A DNA stretch of 58,991 nt from a bacterium. Its GTDB lineage: Bacteria; Vulcanimicrobiota; Xenobia; Xenobiales; JADMJV01. The stretch is from assembly GCA_018266105.1 (NCBI GenBank), contig JAFEBA010000006.1, positions 133,702 through 192,692 of the forward strand. The letters are read 5' to 3'. Below the pieces are notes generated by a model, which saw only the letters and a program-made list of their open reading frames with translations, searched no databases and was not told the DNA's origin. Shown one piece after another: positions 16,327-24,581 of this stretch (its first letter is position 1; every line of letters begins with the position of its first letter). Both the position numbers and the translations under genes were made by a program.

Positions 16327-16685
16327 GAGAAGCCGGTCGGAAATCGGGACACCTCGATATTGGCCTCACGCAGAATTTCGCCCAGACTGGCGTCGGCCTC
16401 CTGACAGATCTCCAGCCCCTGCTCCAGCGTCTCGGGAATGTTGGTGTCGAGCCACTCCAGGGCCATTTCCAGGCCTTCCACGAAGCGATTGAGGGCTGCG
16501 TCCAGCTGCTGCAATAGGAATTCCCCCTCGGGATAGTCCTCGGGCAGCTGTAAACGGGCTAAGGCATCATCGGTGCCGTTCAAGCTGGGATGGAGTTTCT
16601 CCATGGCACGGCGAGCCTGGGTGGCGGTGATTCGATCGCTTAAATGAAGGTCAGCGATCTCCTGGAGCTTCTGCGAAGGATTCAC
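16317..16685 (-). CDS. Small acidic helical protein, paralogue of the gene at 2247-2612
   Basis: 122 residues from GTG 16685. Helical and acidic, with LPEDYPEG in the middle, matching VPEEFPEG of the 2247-2612 product. The GTG is 1 nt after the TGA of the upstream HD-domain gene, so it is the last gene of the leftward operon from 21660. No signal peptide or known domain. If the pair are chaperones or adaptors, the MQI-tagged HD protein directly upstream would be the obvious client; this is only inference from position. Confidence 0.78.
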   Translation of the reverse strand: MNPSQKLQEIADLHLSDRITATQARRAMEKLHPSLNGTDDALARLQLPEDYPEGEFLLQQLDAALNRFVEGLEMALEWLDTNIPETLEQGLEICQEADASLGEILREANIEVSRFPTGFSYA

Positions 16686-16686
16686 C

Positions 16687-17835
16687 TCAGGTGGGCACGC
16701 GTCCCGTGGTCATTCGATAAACTGAGCGGGCCGTGTCTTTCAGCGACTGTAGCTGCCCTTCCACCGCTTCCGGCGGGTTGCTGCCGATGGCCTGGGCCAT
16801 CAGGTTGAACTGCTCGGTATTGGTGCGAAAGCGCTGGGTCATGGCCGGATCCCAAAGCGAAAGCATCTCGTCTCGGTCGGGTAGTTTCAGCTCGGAATGT
16901 CCCAACTCTTGAGCCAGCTGTTTGTCCAGAGCAGTGTCCTTGCCAACATCCCCCAGAAAGCCGGGCGTAAACTTGAGCGAGCCGGCCAGATTGGTGGGCA
17001 CGCCCACGCCTTGCAGTTCCTTGACCAGGCCTTGCACAGCCTCAACGGCGAGATCGAAACTGCCGGCGTAGAAGCCCCCCTGATCGGCAAAGCGCAAGGC
17101 CAGACCGTCTTTGAGCACTTCGGCCTGCTTTTCCTTGGGCAGTTCGGAGAGAAGTTCTCTATAGACCTGCATCGGGCTCTGGCCGTCGTATTTGGTCCCC
17201 ATGGGCTTGCGGGCGTTGTCGTCAAAGGGAAAGTCGGTGCGGGCGATGAGCGCCTTGGCTTCCTTGAATTGCTCGGGACTCCATTTGAAACGGCCGCAGA
17301 GCTGCTCCTTTTGCTGGTCCATCCATTCCAGGGTCACCTGAGCGCGCGCCGGCGTGCCGGTTTTTACATCCTGGCTACCCACCTGGGAACGGTCATCAGC
17401 GTCGTGCAGTAAGGCGACCTGCTGGATGAACTGCTTGCGCTCGGGGCTCCAGCCCATGCCGTGGGCGAATCCACCGGCCGCGTCTGCCACCACAATGGGA
17501 TGGTCAAAGTTGTGATAGGTTCCGCTGTTGAGGGCCTGAAACTCGTCGGCGGAGAAGTAGCGCGAGGCCAGTTCGGCCACGCTGCTGCTGGGCGTCTGGC
17601 GAAAGGTCGCCTGGCTCTGGGAGGCCAGGTCTGCCGCTTTGGGCTGGACCAGGGTCGCCTGACTCCACTGAATCTTGGGCTGGACCACCACTTCTTGGGG
17701 CGAGCCGAGCACCACCCCGTCGCCGCTGACGGGAGGCTTGTCGGCTGGCTTCTCCAGCTGGGCGGGGCTGGCGGGATTCCTGGTCGCCCCTGCGCTGTAG
17801 GCCTGAGTGAGATTCAGTCCGGTCGAGATCTGCAT
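16687..17835 (-). CDS. HD-domain phosphohydrolase-like protein with MQI-type tag
   Basis: 382 residues. MQISTGLNLTQAYSAGATRN is a tag-type N-terminus, followed by a Pro/Gln-rich linker to about residue 95. Then SGTYHNFDHPIVVADAAGG and VALLHDADDRSQVG give the H...HD...D metal pattern of HD superfamily phosphohydrolases (YHNxxH as in cyclic-nucleotide phosphodiesterases). TDFPFDD and GLALRFADQGGFYAG supply later positions. Probably hydrolyses a phosphoester, possibly a nucleotide; substrate unknown. 30 bp downstream of the VIT/VWA gene in the same operon. Confidence 0.76.
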   Translation of the reverse strand: MQISTGLNLTQAYSAGATRNPASPAQLEKPADKPPVSGDGVVLGSPQEVVVQPKIQWSQATLVQPKAADLASQSQATFRQTPSSSVAELASRYFSADEFQALNSGTYHNFDHPIVVADAAGGFAHGMGWSPERKQFIQQVALLHDADDRSQVGSQDVKTGTPARAQVTLEWMDQQKEQLCGRFKWSPEQFKEAKALIARTDFPFDDNARKPMGTKYDGQSPMQVYRELLSELPKEKQAEVLKDGLALRFADQGGFYAGSFDLAVEAVQGLVKELQGVGVPTNLAGSLKFTPGFLGDVGKDTALDKQLAQELGHSELKLPDRDEMLSLWDPAMTQRFRTNTEQFNLMAQAIGSNPPEAVEGQLQSLKDTARSVYRMTTGRVPT

Positions 17836-17865
17836 GGGGTATTGTTCTTCCTGGTCCGGCTCAAA

Positions 17866-19890
17866 TCATTTCCCAAATAGCAACCCCGCCAATTTCATCA
17901 AGCCGAGGAGGAACAGCAGCAGCCCGAGCAACCACAGCAGCAGCTGGATTGGATTGAAAGGAAGCTGGCGTCTTTCGGTCGGCAGCAGGTCGACCCTGAT
18001 CATTCCGGTCACTCGCTCCGATGGGGCCCCTTGGGCCTGCTGACTGATAGGCAGTTCCACAGGCTGCACCAGAGTTTGCCGCTGGACGGGCACCTGGCTT
18101 TGCGAGTCGACCGCCAGGAAGGCGGTAAAGCGGGACAGCACGCCGTGCTTCAGGCTGAACTTCAGCACTTCGGAGTGGTCCCCGGCTCCGATCATAAAGG
18201 CGTGTTCTAGTTGCAGCACCCGCTCGCGGGCCCACAGCTTCTTGATTGTGCCCTGGCAGGGGCTGACCGGCAGCTCCTGAGTATAGCTGCTGCCGTCCGC
18301 GCGGCGGGCGCTGAGGTGTAGAGTCCGGGGCTGCCCGCAGATACGTCCGTAGATACGCGTGACGACCCCGGGATAGAGATCGCGATGCTGGTAGACCAGT
18401 TCGCTGAGGGGAGCCCCCGTCAGTTGCAGATCGCGCAAAACGGGATTGCCGATGCGTCGGCAGATGGCCGTCATGGATTCGTCCAGCTGGGTATCGTTGT
18501 TGACCAGCTGGCACAGACCGCCGGTGCTTTCCGATAAGCGTTGGAGGAAATCGCCATTGACCGCTTCGGAAATTCCGATACAGGAAATCTTCGCGTTTCT
18601 GGCCCGGTTGGCACACAATTGATGAATCTCGGCTTCATTGCCGACCTGTCCGTCTGTAATCAGCACGATGTGACCAGCTTGACCCAGGTGGCGCAAGCCG
18701 ATCTCCAGGGCCGACTTCATCTCGGTGCCGCCACGGGCCTGGATGGCCTCCAGAGCGTGCAGCACCACATTGACTCGTTCTTCCAGGGCTGGTGCCAGCG
18801 AGCCGGCTGGCCGATTCAAGCCGAACCAGCCGGGGCTGGCTTTGCAATCCGCCCCGGGCTGGACCAACTCTACCCGGTCATCAAAGGCGAGAATGGCGAA
18901 GGAATCGTCCTGGTTGAGACTATGAATCAAGCGGGCCACCACTCGGCGGGCCGCTGCCATGGCCCACCCCGCCATGGAAGAACTGCGGTCGAGCAAAATT
19001 ACCACTTGCTTGGGCTCGGTCGGCTCGGCAGCTTGGCCGGGGGGGACCACCGTCAGGCAAAAGGTGTCGTCCTGGACCTGCAGACTGGTGGTCCACTCAT
19101 GGGTCGGAAAGGGCAGCGCCAGCACAAAATCCTGATTGATTGCGCCCATGGCGGGGGAGTACTGGAGCCGGTTCTGCTCCAGCTCCAGGGGGATGCTGGC
19201 GCGCAGATTGCGCCAGTCCGCCAGCGGCGAATCCAGTTCGACCTCGATGCTCAGGAGGACCGGGTTGGGGTAACCGGGCAACAGAGTGGGTGGAGAAATT
19301 CGGCTGGCGTCCGGGGTCCGGTCGGTGTCGTGATGGACCCCCGCGCCGACGTCTTTGCCCGAGAGCGGCTGGCCGGGGATGTAGCGCGGCGCCACCACCA
19401 ATGGGAAACGTAGCAGAGCGTGGTTGTCGATGCACTGCAGAGGCCCGTCCAACTCCAATTCCACCCGGACGCTCGCACCCGCCGGCAGATTGCCCAGCGT
19501 GAGCGTGAAGATTTCCGGCCTTTCTTCTTCGACTATGGCGGCCTGCTGGCCGGACTGCACTGCCTGGCGATACTCAGCCCGGGCCTGTGCCCGCTCCCGC
19601 AGCCGGCCTTCCACCAGGCGGTCTCCACACACCATCCGGAAGGCGGAAACGGCGGCGCGCCCGGGTAAGGGAAAGGTGTAGACCGCCTCAATACTATCAC
19701 TGTGCACATTGACGAAAACTTGAGTCAATCGAAGCGAGTAGTCCAGGCCGCGCACAACCGCTCGCAGGCCCAATTCGTTAAGAGGCAAGGCCCCGCGCTG
19801 ACTGCGCAGACAGCCAAAATTCTTCTGTTCCTCGTTCAGAACCCAACGGCCCTGAAGTTCACCCAGTTGGGCCACGCGCATACTGGTCAT
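17866..19890 (-). CDS. VIT and VWA domain membrane-anchored protein
   Basis: 674 residues. A VIT domain (about 20-150: LRLTQVFVNVHSDSIEAVYTFPLPGRAAVSAFRM, then GNLPAGASVRVELEL) precedes a von Willebrand A domain with a complete MIDAS: DRSSSM near residue 300, RGGTEMKSAL and LITDGQVGNE. After a C-terminal beta region a single membrane helix ends the protein (LLLWLLGLLLFLLGLMKLAGLLF). The same order occurs in inter-alpha-trypsin-inhibitor heavy-chain-like bacterial proteins and marine-sortase proteins. ATG 19890 has GGAGG 5 nt upstream; ATG 19908 overlaps the MerR stop as ATGA. The role is probably metal-dependent protein binding at the membrane. Confidence 0.88.
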   Translation of the reverse strand: MTSMRVAQLGELQGRWVLNEEQKNFGCLRSQRGALPLNELGLRAVVRGLDYSLRLTQVFVNVHSDSIEAVYTFPLPGRAAVSAFRMVCGDRLVEGRLRERAQARAEYRQAVQSGQQAAIVEEERPEIFTLTLGNLPAGASVRVELELDGPLQCIDNHALLRFPLVVAPRYIPGQPLSGKDVGAGVHHDTDRTPDASRISPPTLLPGYPNPVLLSIEVELDSPLADWRNLRASIPLELEQNRLQYSPAMGAINQDFVLALPFPTHEWTTSLQVQDDTFCLTVVPPGQAAEPTEPKQVVILLDRSSSMAGWAMAAARRVVARLIHSLNQDDSFAILAFDDRVELVQPGADCKASPGWFGLNRPAGSLAPALEERVNVVLHALEAIQARGGTEMKSALEIGLRHLGQAGHIVLITDGQVGNEAEIHQLCANRARNAKISCIGISEAVNGDFLQRLSESTGGLCQLVNNDTQLDESMTAICRRIGNPVLRDLQLTGAPLSELVYQHRDLYPGVVTRIYGRICGQPRTLHLSARRADGSSYTQELPVSPCQGTIKKLWARERVLQLEHAFMIGAGDHSEVLKFSLKHGVLSRFTAFLAVDSQSQVPVQRQTLVQPVELPISQQAQGAPSERVTGMIRVDLLPTERRQLPFNPIQLLLWLLGLLLFLLGLMKLAGLLFGK

Positions 19891-19904
19891 CCGTTCCTCC
19901 TGAT

Positions 19905-20492
19905 TCATGAAGGAGCCTGGCTCAGCCATTGCTGCCAGAGTTCGGTGTCGTGCTGCTCCCAGGCTTGCTGAGGGATCAAGACCTCGACGCCGCCCGGAAG
20001 GCGGAAGCGGTAGATGGTTTCAGTTGGCGCCGCCTGAGTCGGCAATGGGCCGGGCTGCAACCAAAAGTCACGCTCGCGTTCGTTTTCTTCCGGCTGCGGC
20101 GCGAGTGCGGAAGGGGCCAAAGAGTGCTCCTGCACAATTTCCAGCCAACCTTCCGGCATCTCCAGAAAGCGAGCCATTTCTTCATCTGAAGCGCCCAGCA
20201 GCTTGGGTTGGATCTGAGCCAGGCTCAGACCCATCCCCTGCAATTTCTTGATGGCTAGCAGTTGGAAGAGATGTCGGGCCCCGTAATACATCGACTTGCC
20301 GCGTTTCTCGCTGGCCCGGTCAAGCAGACCCTGGGTGGTGTAGTAGCGGATGACGCGCGGCTGCAAATCCCATTGGACTCGGCGGTTATCGCCATCGTCG
20401 AGATTCAGTCGATGGGCCAGCACCCGACATGCCTGGCTCAAGTGGCTGAGAGTAACGCGCCACTGGGAAGTGCTTAGTTGAAAATGACTCAC
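19905..20492 (-). CDS. MerR-family transcriptional regulator
   Basis: 195 residues from GTG 20492. The winged-helix core is VIRYYTTQGLLDRASEKRGKSMYYGARHLFQLLAIKKLQGMGLSLAQIQPKLLG, the RYY/GLL.R...R.Y...H...L..I..LQ..G.SL..I series of MerR proteins. The C-terminal part (about 110-195) lacks metal-binding Cys and ends with YRFRLPGGVEVLIPQQAWEQHD, a likely effector or dimer domain. GTG 20492 lies 7 nt after the -10 box at 20500-20505, so a leaderless start fits better than the upstream TTG 20528, which overlaps the -35. The stop overlaps the next gene's upstream ATG. It probably controls its own promoter and the one at 21703-21731, which carry related palindromes. Confidence 0.83.
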   Translation of the reverse strand: MSHFQLSTSQWRVTLSHLSQACRVLAHRLNLDDGDNRRVQWDLQPRVIRYYTTQGLLDRASEKRGKSMYYGARHLFQLLAIKKLQGMGLSLAQIQPKLLGASDEEMARFLEMPEGWLEIVQEHSLAPSALAPQPEENERERDFWLQPGPLPTQAAPTETIYRFRLPGGVEVLIPQQAWEQHDTELWQQWLSQAPS

Positions 20493-20499
20493 GTGTTCG

Positions 20500-20543
20500 A
20501 CTCTAGTATCTGTCGATGTCACTGTCAACGTTTCGGCGACAGT
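20500..20543 (-). promoter_or_regulatory. MerR promoter with palindromic operator
   Basis: Reading leftward: TTGACA (20528-20523), a 17-nt spacer, TAGAGT (20505-20500). An inverted repeat GACACTGTC ... GACAGTGAC, with half-sites about 20 bp apart, covers the -35. The same TTGACA-[CG]-TGAC core and half-site distance occur at the promoter near 21726, suggesting one regulator for both. Confidence 0.65.
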
Positions 20544-20545
20544 GT

Positions 20546-21067
20546 CTAACGAAGGTGGGCCGTGATGGGCATTTCGATCAGCAGGCTTCGGCCCTGACCT
20601 TTGCCCAGCCTCAAGGAATTGATGGTGACCAACCGGTCGAGTCTTCGTGTCGAAAGCTCATACAGGAAGTCCACGAGGTCGCCATAGCTGCCCTGCATGG
20701 AGAGGTTTAAGACTCGGGTATGCTCGGCTCCGGTGGCCGGGGTAACGGAACGAATGCTCAGGCCTCTGGCGGCCCTCTGCTCCACTTCCACCAGGTAATT
20801 GGCCACTAAATCGTCTTCTGCTTCGGGCGCTCCCGAACTGGCCATGGCCTGGTCAAGCAGGCTTTGTTTGTGCCGCACTTCTTGTTGCAGGCCAGGGAAC
20901 TCGCGAATGGACGCCTGCAACTGCTGCCAGTGGTGCTCACGCTCGCGCAAGGCCTGGCTGGCTGCTTGCTTGCGCTGGTAGCGCTGGCTCCAGTCGAAGA
21001 CATAGAATCCGCCCCCGAGCAGCAGGATGCTGGTGACGGCTCCGATCAACTTGATCGATGGGGTCAT
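20546..21067 (-). CDS. PilO-like type IV pilus/T2SS assembly protein
   Basis: 173 residues: short cytoplasmic end, one membrane helix (IGAVTSILLLGGGFYVFDW), a coiled coil (about 28-75), then a small ferredoxin-like domain ending with LNLSMQGSYGDLVDFLYELSTRRLDRLVTINSLRL, the GxYxxlxxFl..ls...Rl pattern of PilO/GspM. It would pair with the PilN-like protein in the inner-membrane alignment complex. Start overlaps the previous gene as ATGA. PilM, PilP and PilQ are absent nearby, so the pair may be an orphan module serving the pseudopilins at 4.6-7.5 kb or a different machine. Confidence 0.82.
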   Translation of the reverse strand: MTPSIKLIGAVTSILLLGGGFYVFDWSQRYQRKQAASQALREREHHWQQLQASIREFPGLQQEVRHKQSLLDQAMASSGAPEAEDDLVANYLVEVEQRAARGLSIRSVTPATGAEHTRVLNLSMQGSYGDLVDFLYELSTRRLDRLVTINSLRLGKGQGRSLLIEMPITAHLR

Positions 21068-21660
21068 AACACCTCCCGAAAACGGGCGTCTTGGCTCCCG
21101 GGGCGCAGTTCGGCCGCGGCCACAGGGTCGAAATGCACCGTCAGCCCAAAAGCGAAGGCGTCACCCTGGCGTGTGGCGGTCTGCAGGCTGGCGTCGTCAA
21201 AATAGGCCGAGCGATTCAATCCGTCCAGGGTTGAGGCCAGACTGGCCAGGGGGAGCGGCCCTTCCACCACTCCCTGAAAGCTCAGGTGATTCGGGCCGGG
21301 CTCGATTTGTAGGGCGTTGATGGAGAGGTCGGGGGGCAGGACCTGGCTGATTTCGCACATCAGATTGGCGAACTTCAGGGGATCCAGACGAAGGCTTCGC
21401 ACCAGCTGTAGTTGCTGGTCAAGTTGAGCCAGAGTCTGGCGTTCTTTGGCGATAGCCTTTTGAATGCTCTCGCCTTCCTTGATGCGCCCATCCAGGGATG
21501 CGCATTGCAGATCCAGTTGCTGGATCTGCTGCTCCAGGGTCTGGCCGTAAGCGTAGAAGGCGACAGCGCTACTGGCCACCAGCATCAGCACCAGGAGGCC
21601 CAGCGGATCGAGCCAGTTCCGACGCTTTTCTTCGAGGTTGAGGTCTACCTTGATGGTCAT
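21064..21660 (-). CDS. PilN-like type IV pilus/T2SS assembly protein
   Basis: 198 residues from ATG 21660 (MTIKVDLNLEEKRR; GGAGG about 10 nt upstream; an earlier in-frame ATG at 21696 sits at the predicted transcription start and is less likely). The INLL-like N-terminal motif appears as KVDLNL, followed by one membrane helix (LGLLVLMLVASSAVAFYAYG), a coiled coil (about 43-90) and a domain with SQVLPPDLSINALQI, the LP.....L..L....... pattern of PilN/GspL. First gene of the six-gene leftward operon and coupled to the PilO-like gene. Confidence 0.83.
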   Translation of the reverse strand: MTIKVDLNLEEKRRNWLDPLGLLVLMLVASSAVAFYAYGQTLEQQIQQLDLQCASLDGRIKEGESIQKAIAKERQTLAQLDQQLQLVRSLRLDPLKFANLMCEISQVLPPDLSINALQIEPGPNHLSFQGVVEGPLPLASLASTLDGLNRSAYFDDASLQTATRQGDAFAFGLTVHFDPVAAAELRPGSQDARFREVL

Positions 21661-21702
21661 GAGAGAAGAACCTCCGATTCGGGTTTGTGGGCCCACTTCC
21701 AG

Positions 21703-21750
21703 ACTATAATTGTTGATGACGTCAGTGTCAATGAATTCGATGACACTGAC
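21703..21750 (-). promoter_or_regulatory. pilN-operon promoter with perfect 10-bp palindromic operator
   Basis: Reading leftward: TTGACA (21731-21726), a 17-nt spacer, TATAGT (21708-21703). GTCAGTGTCA (21721-21730) and TGACACTGAC (21741-21750) are perfect inverted copies separated by 10 bp, and one arm overlaps the -35. The operator lies in the divergent gap to the hybrid kinase gene and could act on both. Confidence 0.75.
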
Positions 21751-21857
21751 AACGAATTGACGGGATTCCGGTACTGTGGCGTTGTGACAAATCGGGGAAA
21801 GCTTGAGTACAAGTCGTGCAGGGCGGCCTGACCGGGGGAAGGAAGCTTGGCCAACTC

Positions 21858-24575
21858 GTGAGTGATGAATTTTGTGGGCTTCTAGACCCCGGCGGCTTCG
21901 TTCCCCGAGCGATTTGTGGGCGCTGGAGCGATTGGGAGATTCTCCTCAACAATGTCTCCGACTTGCTGATGGCACTGGCCTATGTGCTCATTCCCGTCAT
22001 CCTGGTGTACTTTACGCGCCGTCGCCGCGACCTGCCCTTCTCCTGGATGTTTCTGGTCTTCGGAGCTTTCATCATTACCTGCGGTTGCACCCATATTTTG
22101 GAGATTGTCCTCTTCTATTACCCGGTTTACCACCTGGCCGGCTGGCTCAAAGCTCTGACCGCCCTGGCCTCCTGGGCGGCCGTGCTGTGCCTCATCAAGA
22201 TTGTTCCGGCCGCCTTAAGTCTGCGTTCGCCGGCCGAACTGGAGCGCGAGATTCTTTCACGCCAGTTGGCGGAAGGCCAGCTGGCTGAAAAGAATCGCCG
22301 TCTGGAAGAGGCCGAAAGGCTCAAGGACCAGTTTCTGGCCAATGTTTCTCATGAGTTGCGCACCCCACTCACCTTGATTCTGTCGCCTGCTGAGAGTCTG
22401 CTCTCGGCCGCCGAGACCCCTGCCTCGCAGCGCCCGACTCTGGAGCTCATTCGTGGCAATGCCCTGCGTCTGTTGCGTCAGGTGAACGAGTTGCTAGATT
22501 ATTCTCGCTACACCTCAGGCAAGCTGGAGGTGAATCGCCAGAGCACCGAGGTGGTCGCACTCTCCAAGCAGCTGGTGGCCAGTTTTGAACCGCTGGCTCA
22601 GCAACGCCAGATTCGCCTCCAGTTTAGCGCTCCCAACGAGGAAGCGCGCTGGTTAGATCAATATCTCTATGAACGGATTCTGTTTAATCTTGTCTCCAAC
22701 GCTCTGAAGTATGCACGCAAGGAAGTGGGGGTGGAGGTGGCCTTTGCCGGCGAGCAAGTCATTCTCAAGGTCATTGACGACGGCAAAGGCATCCCGGCTG
22801 AAGATCGCCAGGTGATCTTTGAACGCTTCCGTCAGGGTGACGCTCAGGACCGCCTCAGCGGAACCGGGCTGGGTTTGGCCCTGGTGCGCGAATTCGCCAG
22901 TGTGCTGGGGGGCAGCGTTGAGGTCTTGGAGGGTCCCGGAGCGCGCTTCCAGGTGCATTTGCTGGCTCCGGTCTCGCAGCTGCCTGGACAGTTCGCCCGG
23001 TCCATTCCTGATTTGCCTCCCGAGCCGGTGCTGGAATCGCCTCCTCCATCCGAGGGATTGCCTCGGGTGCTGCTGGCCGAAGACGAGCCTGAACTGGCCG
23101 CCTATATGAGCCTGGTTTTGCGCGGTGTGGCCAATGTCCAGGTGGTTCGCGATGGAGGTCAGGCCATGGCTCAGTTAGACCAGTGGCAACCCGAGCTGAT
23201 CCTCAGCGACGTGATGATGCCGGGTCTGTCGGGGTTTGAGCTCTGTCGCCAGCTCAAGGCCTCACCGCGATGGGCCGCCGTCCCAGTCATTCTGATTACG
23301 GCTTTAACTCATCGCGAGGCTCTTTTGCAAGGCTGGGAGTCGGGCGCCGACGAATTCTTGTTCAAGCCATTCCATCCCACTGAACTGATAACCCGGGTGC
23401 GCACGCTCCTGACCATTTCGGGAATCCGTCGCCGCCTGGAACTGGACCTGCGTCAGCAGGTCGAGGAGCAGACAGCCCTGTTGTCCACGGCGTTGCAGCG
23501 GGCCGAGGTGGCCAACGAAGCCAAGACCCGTTTCTTAGGGAACCTCAGTCACGAATTGCGCACCCCCCTGGCGGTCGTGCTGGGAATGGTTCAGCTGGCC
23601 ATGGGCGAATCGCCTCCGCTCAGCATTCAGGAGAAACTGGAGAAGATTCGTGACTCAGCTTCCGGTCTCAATGGCCTGCTGGAAGATCTGGTCGAGTTTT
23701 GTCGCCTGGAAAGCGGACAGCTCAAGCTACGCCGGGCAGCCTTTGAATTACGTGCTTTTCTAACCAATCTTCACACGTCACTGGCTCCCCAGGCTCAGGA
23801 GCGCAATCTGGAGTGGGTTTTGGAGATTGAAGGCCCGCAACCGTGGTGGGTAGAGGGCGATGAAGGCCGGCTGCGACACGTGCTGATCAATCTGCTGGTC
23901 AACGCCATCAAGTTCACTCAACAAGGGTGGATTCGACTCAAGTTGGATTCCAGCCTGACCTTTTCGGTCAGCGATACCGGTCAGGGTGTCGCTCCCGAGG
24001 ATCAGCAGCGCATTTTAGAGCGCTTCGTGCAGGTCGACGATTCTCTGAAGAGGGACCGCCAGGGTTTAGGGCTTGGACTGGCCATCTGTTCGGAATTGCT
24101 CCAGTTGATGGGCACCCGTCTGCAATTGACCAGCCAGCTCGGCCAGGGGAGCCGCTTCTGGTTCCAGCTCGAGTTGCCCCAGGCTACTCCCCCCGCGCCC
24201 CAGCCGCAAACCACCGTTCGCCCCCGACGCATTCTGCTGGTCGAGGACCATCCCCTGAACCGGGCGGCCATGGGACTGATGTTGGAACGGGCCGGCCATC
24301 AGGTCTCGGCCGCCCAATCCGGGGCCGAGGCTCTAAGCTTGCTCGAAACTCAGGGTTTTGAGGTGGCAGTTCTGGACCTTCAGTTGCCGGATATGGATGG
24401 ACTCGAGATCTGCGCCAGACTGCAGGCTACCCATCCGGAGCTTCCGCTGATCGCCCTGACCGCCCACGCCGGGGAGGAATGGCGCCAGCGCTGTCTGCAG
24501 GCCGGTTTCCGGGCCTTCCTGACCAAGCCTGTGGCCCATGACCAGCTGCTCTCGGTCATCGCTCAGGTCAGCTAG
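21858..24575 (+). CDS. Hybrid histidine kinase with ethylene-receptor-like sensor (HK-REC-HK-REC)
   Basis: 905 residues from GTG 21858; an in-frame GTG at 21816 is equally possible, neither has a clear ribosome-binding site. Residues about 30-125 form three membrane helices closely resembling the ETR1 ethylene-binding domain: SDLLMALAYVLIP, then FGAFIITCGCTH. The ETR1 positions Asp25, Tyr32, Pro36, Cys65 and His69 correspond to D35, Y42, P46, C75 and H79 with identical spacing; Cys and His are the Cu(I) ligands. Then come a short coiled coil, HisKA with FLANVSHELRTPL (H165), HATPase, receiver 1 (LILSDVMMPG, D451), a second HisKA (FLGNLSHELRTPL, H565), a second HATPase, and receiver 2 (VLDLQLPDMDG, D840). 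No GAF domain and no output domain. Two full kinase cores in one chain are unusual. Likely ligand: ethylene or another small hydrophobic gas. Confidence 0.9.
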   Translation: MSDEFCGLLDPGGFVPRAICGRWSDWEILLNNVSDLLMALAYVLIPVILVYFTRRRRDLPFSWMFLVFGAFIITCGCTHILEIVLFYYPVYHLAGWLKALTALASWAAVLCLIKIVPAALSLRSPAELEREILSRQLAEGQLAEKNRRLEEAERLKDQFLANVSHELRTPLTLILSPAESLLSAAETPASQRPTLELIRGNALRLLRQVNELLDYSRYTSGKLEVNRQSTEVVALSKQLVASFEPLAQQRQIRLQFSAPNEEARWLDQYLYERILFNLVSNALKYARKEVGVEVAFAGEQVILKVIDDGKGIPAEDRQVIFERFRQGDAQDRLSGTGLGLALVREFASVLGGSVEVLEGPGARFQVHLLAPVSQLPGQFARSIPDLPPEPVLESPPPSEGLPRVLLAEDEPELAAYMSLVLRGVANVQVVRDGGQAMAQLDQWQPELILSDVMMPGLSGFELCRQLKASPRWAAVPVILITALTHREALLQGWESGADEFLFKPFHPTELITRVRTLLTISGIRRRLELDLRQQVEEQTALLSTALQRAEVANEAKTRFLGNLSHELRTPLAVVLGMVQLAMGESPPLSIQEKLEKIRDSASGLNGLLEDLVEFCRLESGQLKLRRAAFELRAFLTNLHTSLAPQAQERNLEWVLEIEGPQPWWVEGDEGRLRHVLINLLVNAIKFTQQGWIRLKLDSSLTFSVSDTGQGVAPEDQQRILERFVQVDDSLKRDRQGLGLGLAICSELLQLMGTRLQLTSQLGQGSRFWFQLELPQATPPAPQPQTTVRPRRILLVEDHPLNRAAMGLMLERAGHQVSAAQSGAEALSLLETQGFEVAVLDLQLPDMDGLEICARLQATHPELPLIALTAHAGEEWRQRCLQAGFRAFLTKPVAHDQLLSVIAQVS

Positions 24576-24581
24576 GAGCGG

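Noticed and set aside
18541..19413. Plus-strand frame of 290 codons opposite the VIT/VWA gene
   Set aside because: Antisense shadow; the VWA protein with intact MIDAS is clearly on the minus strand.
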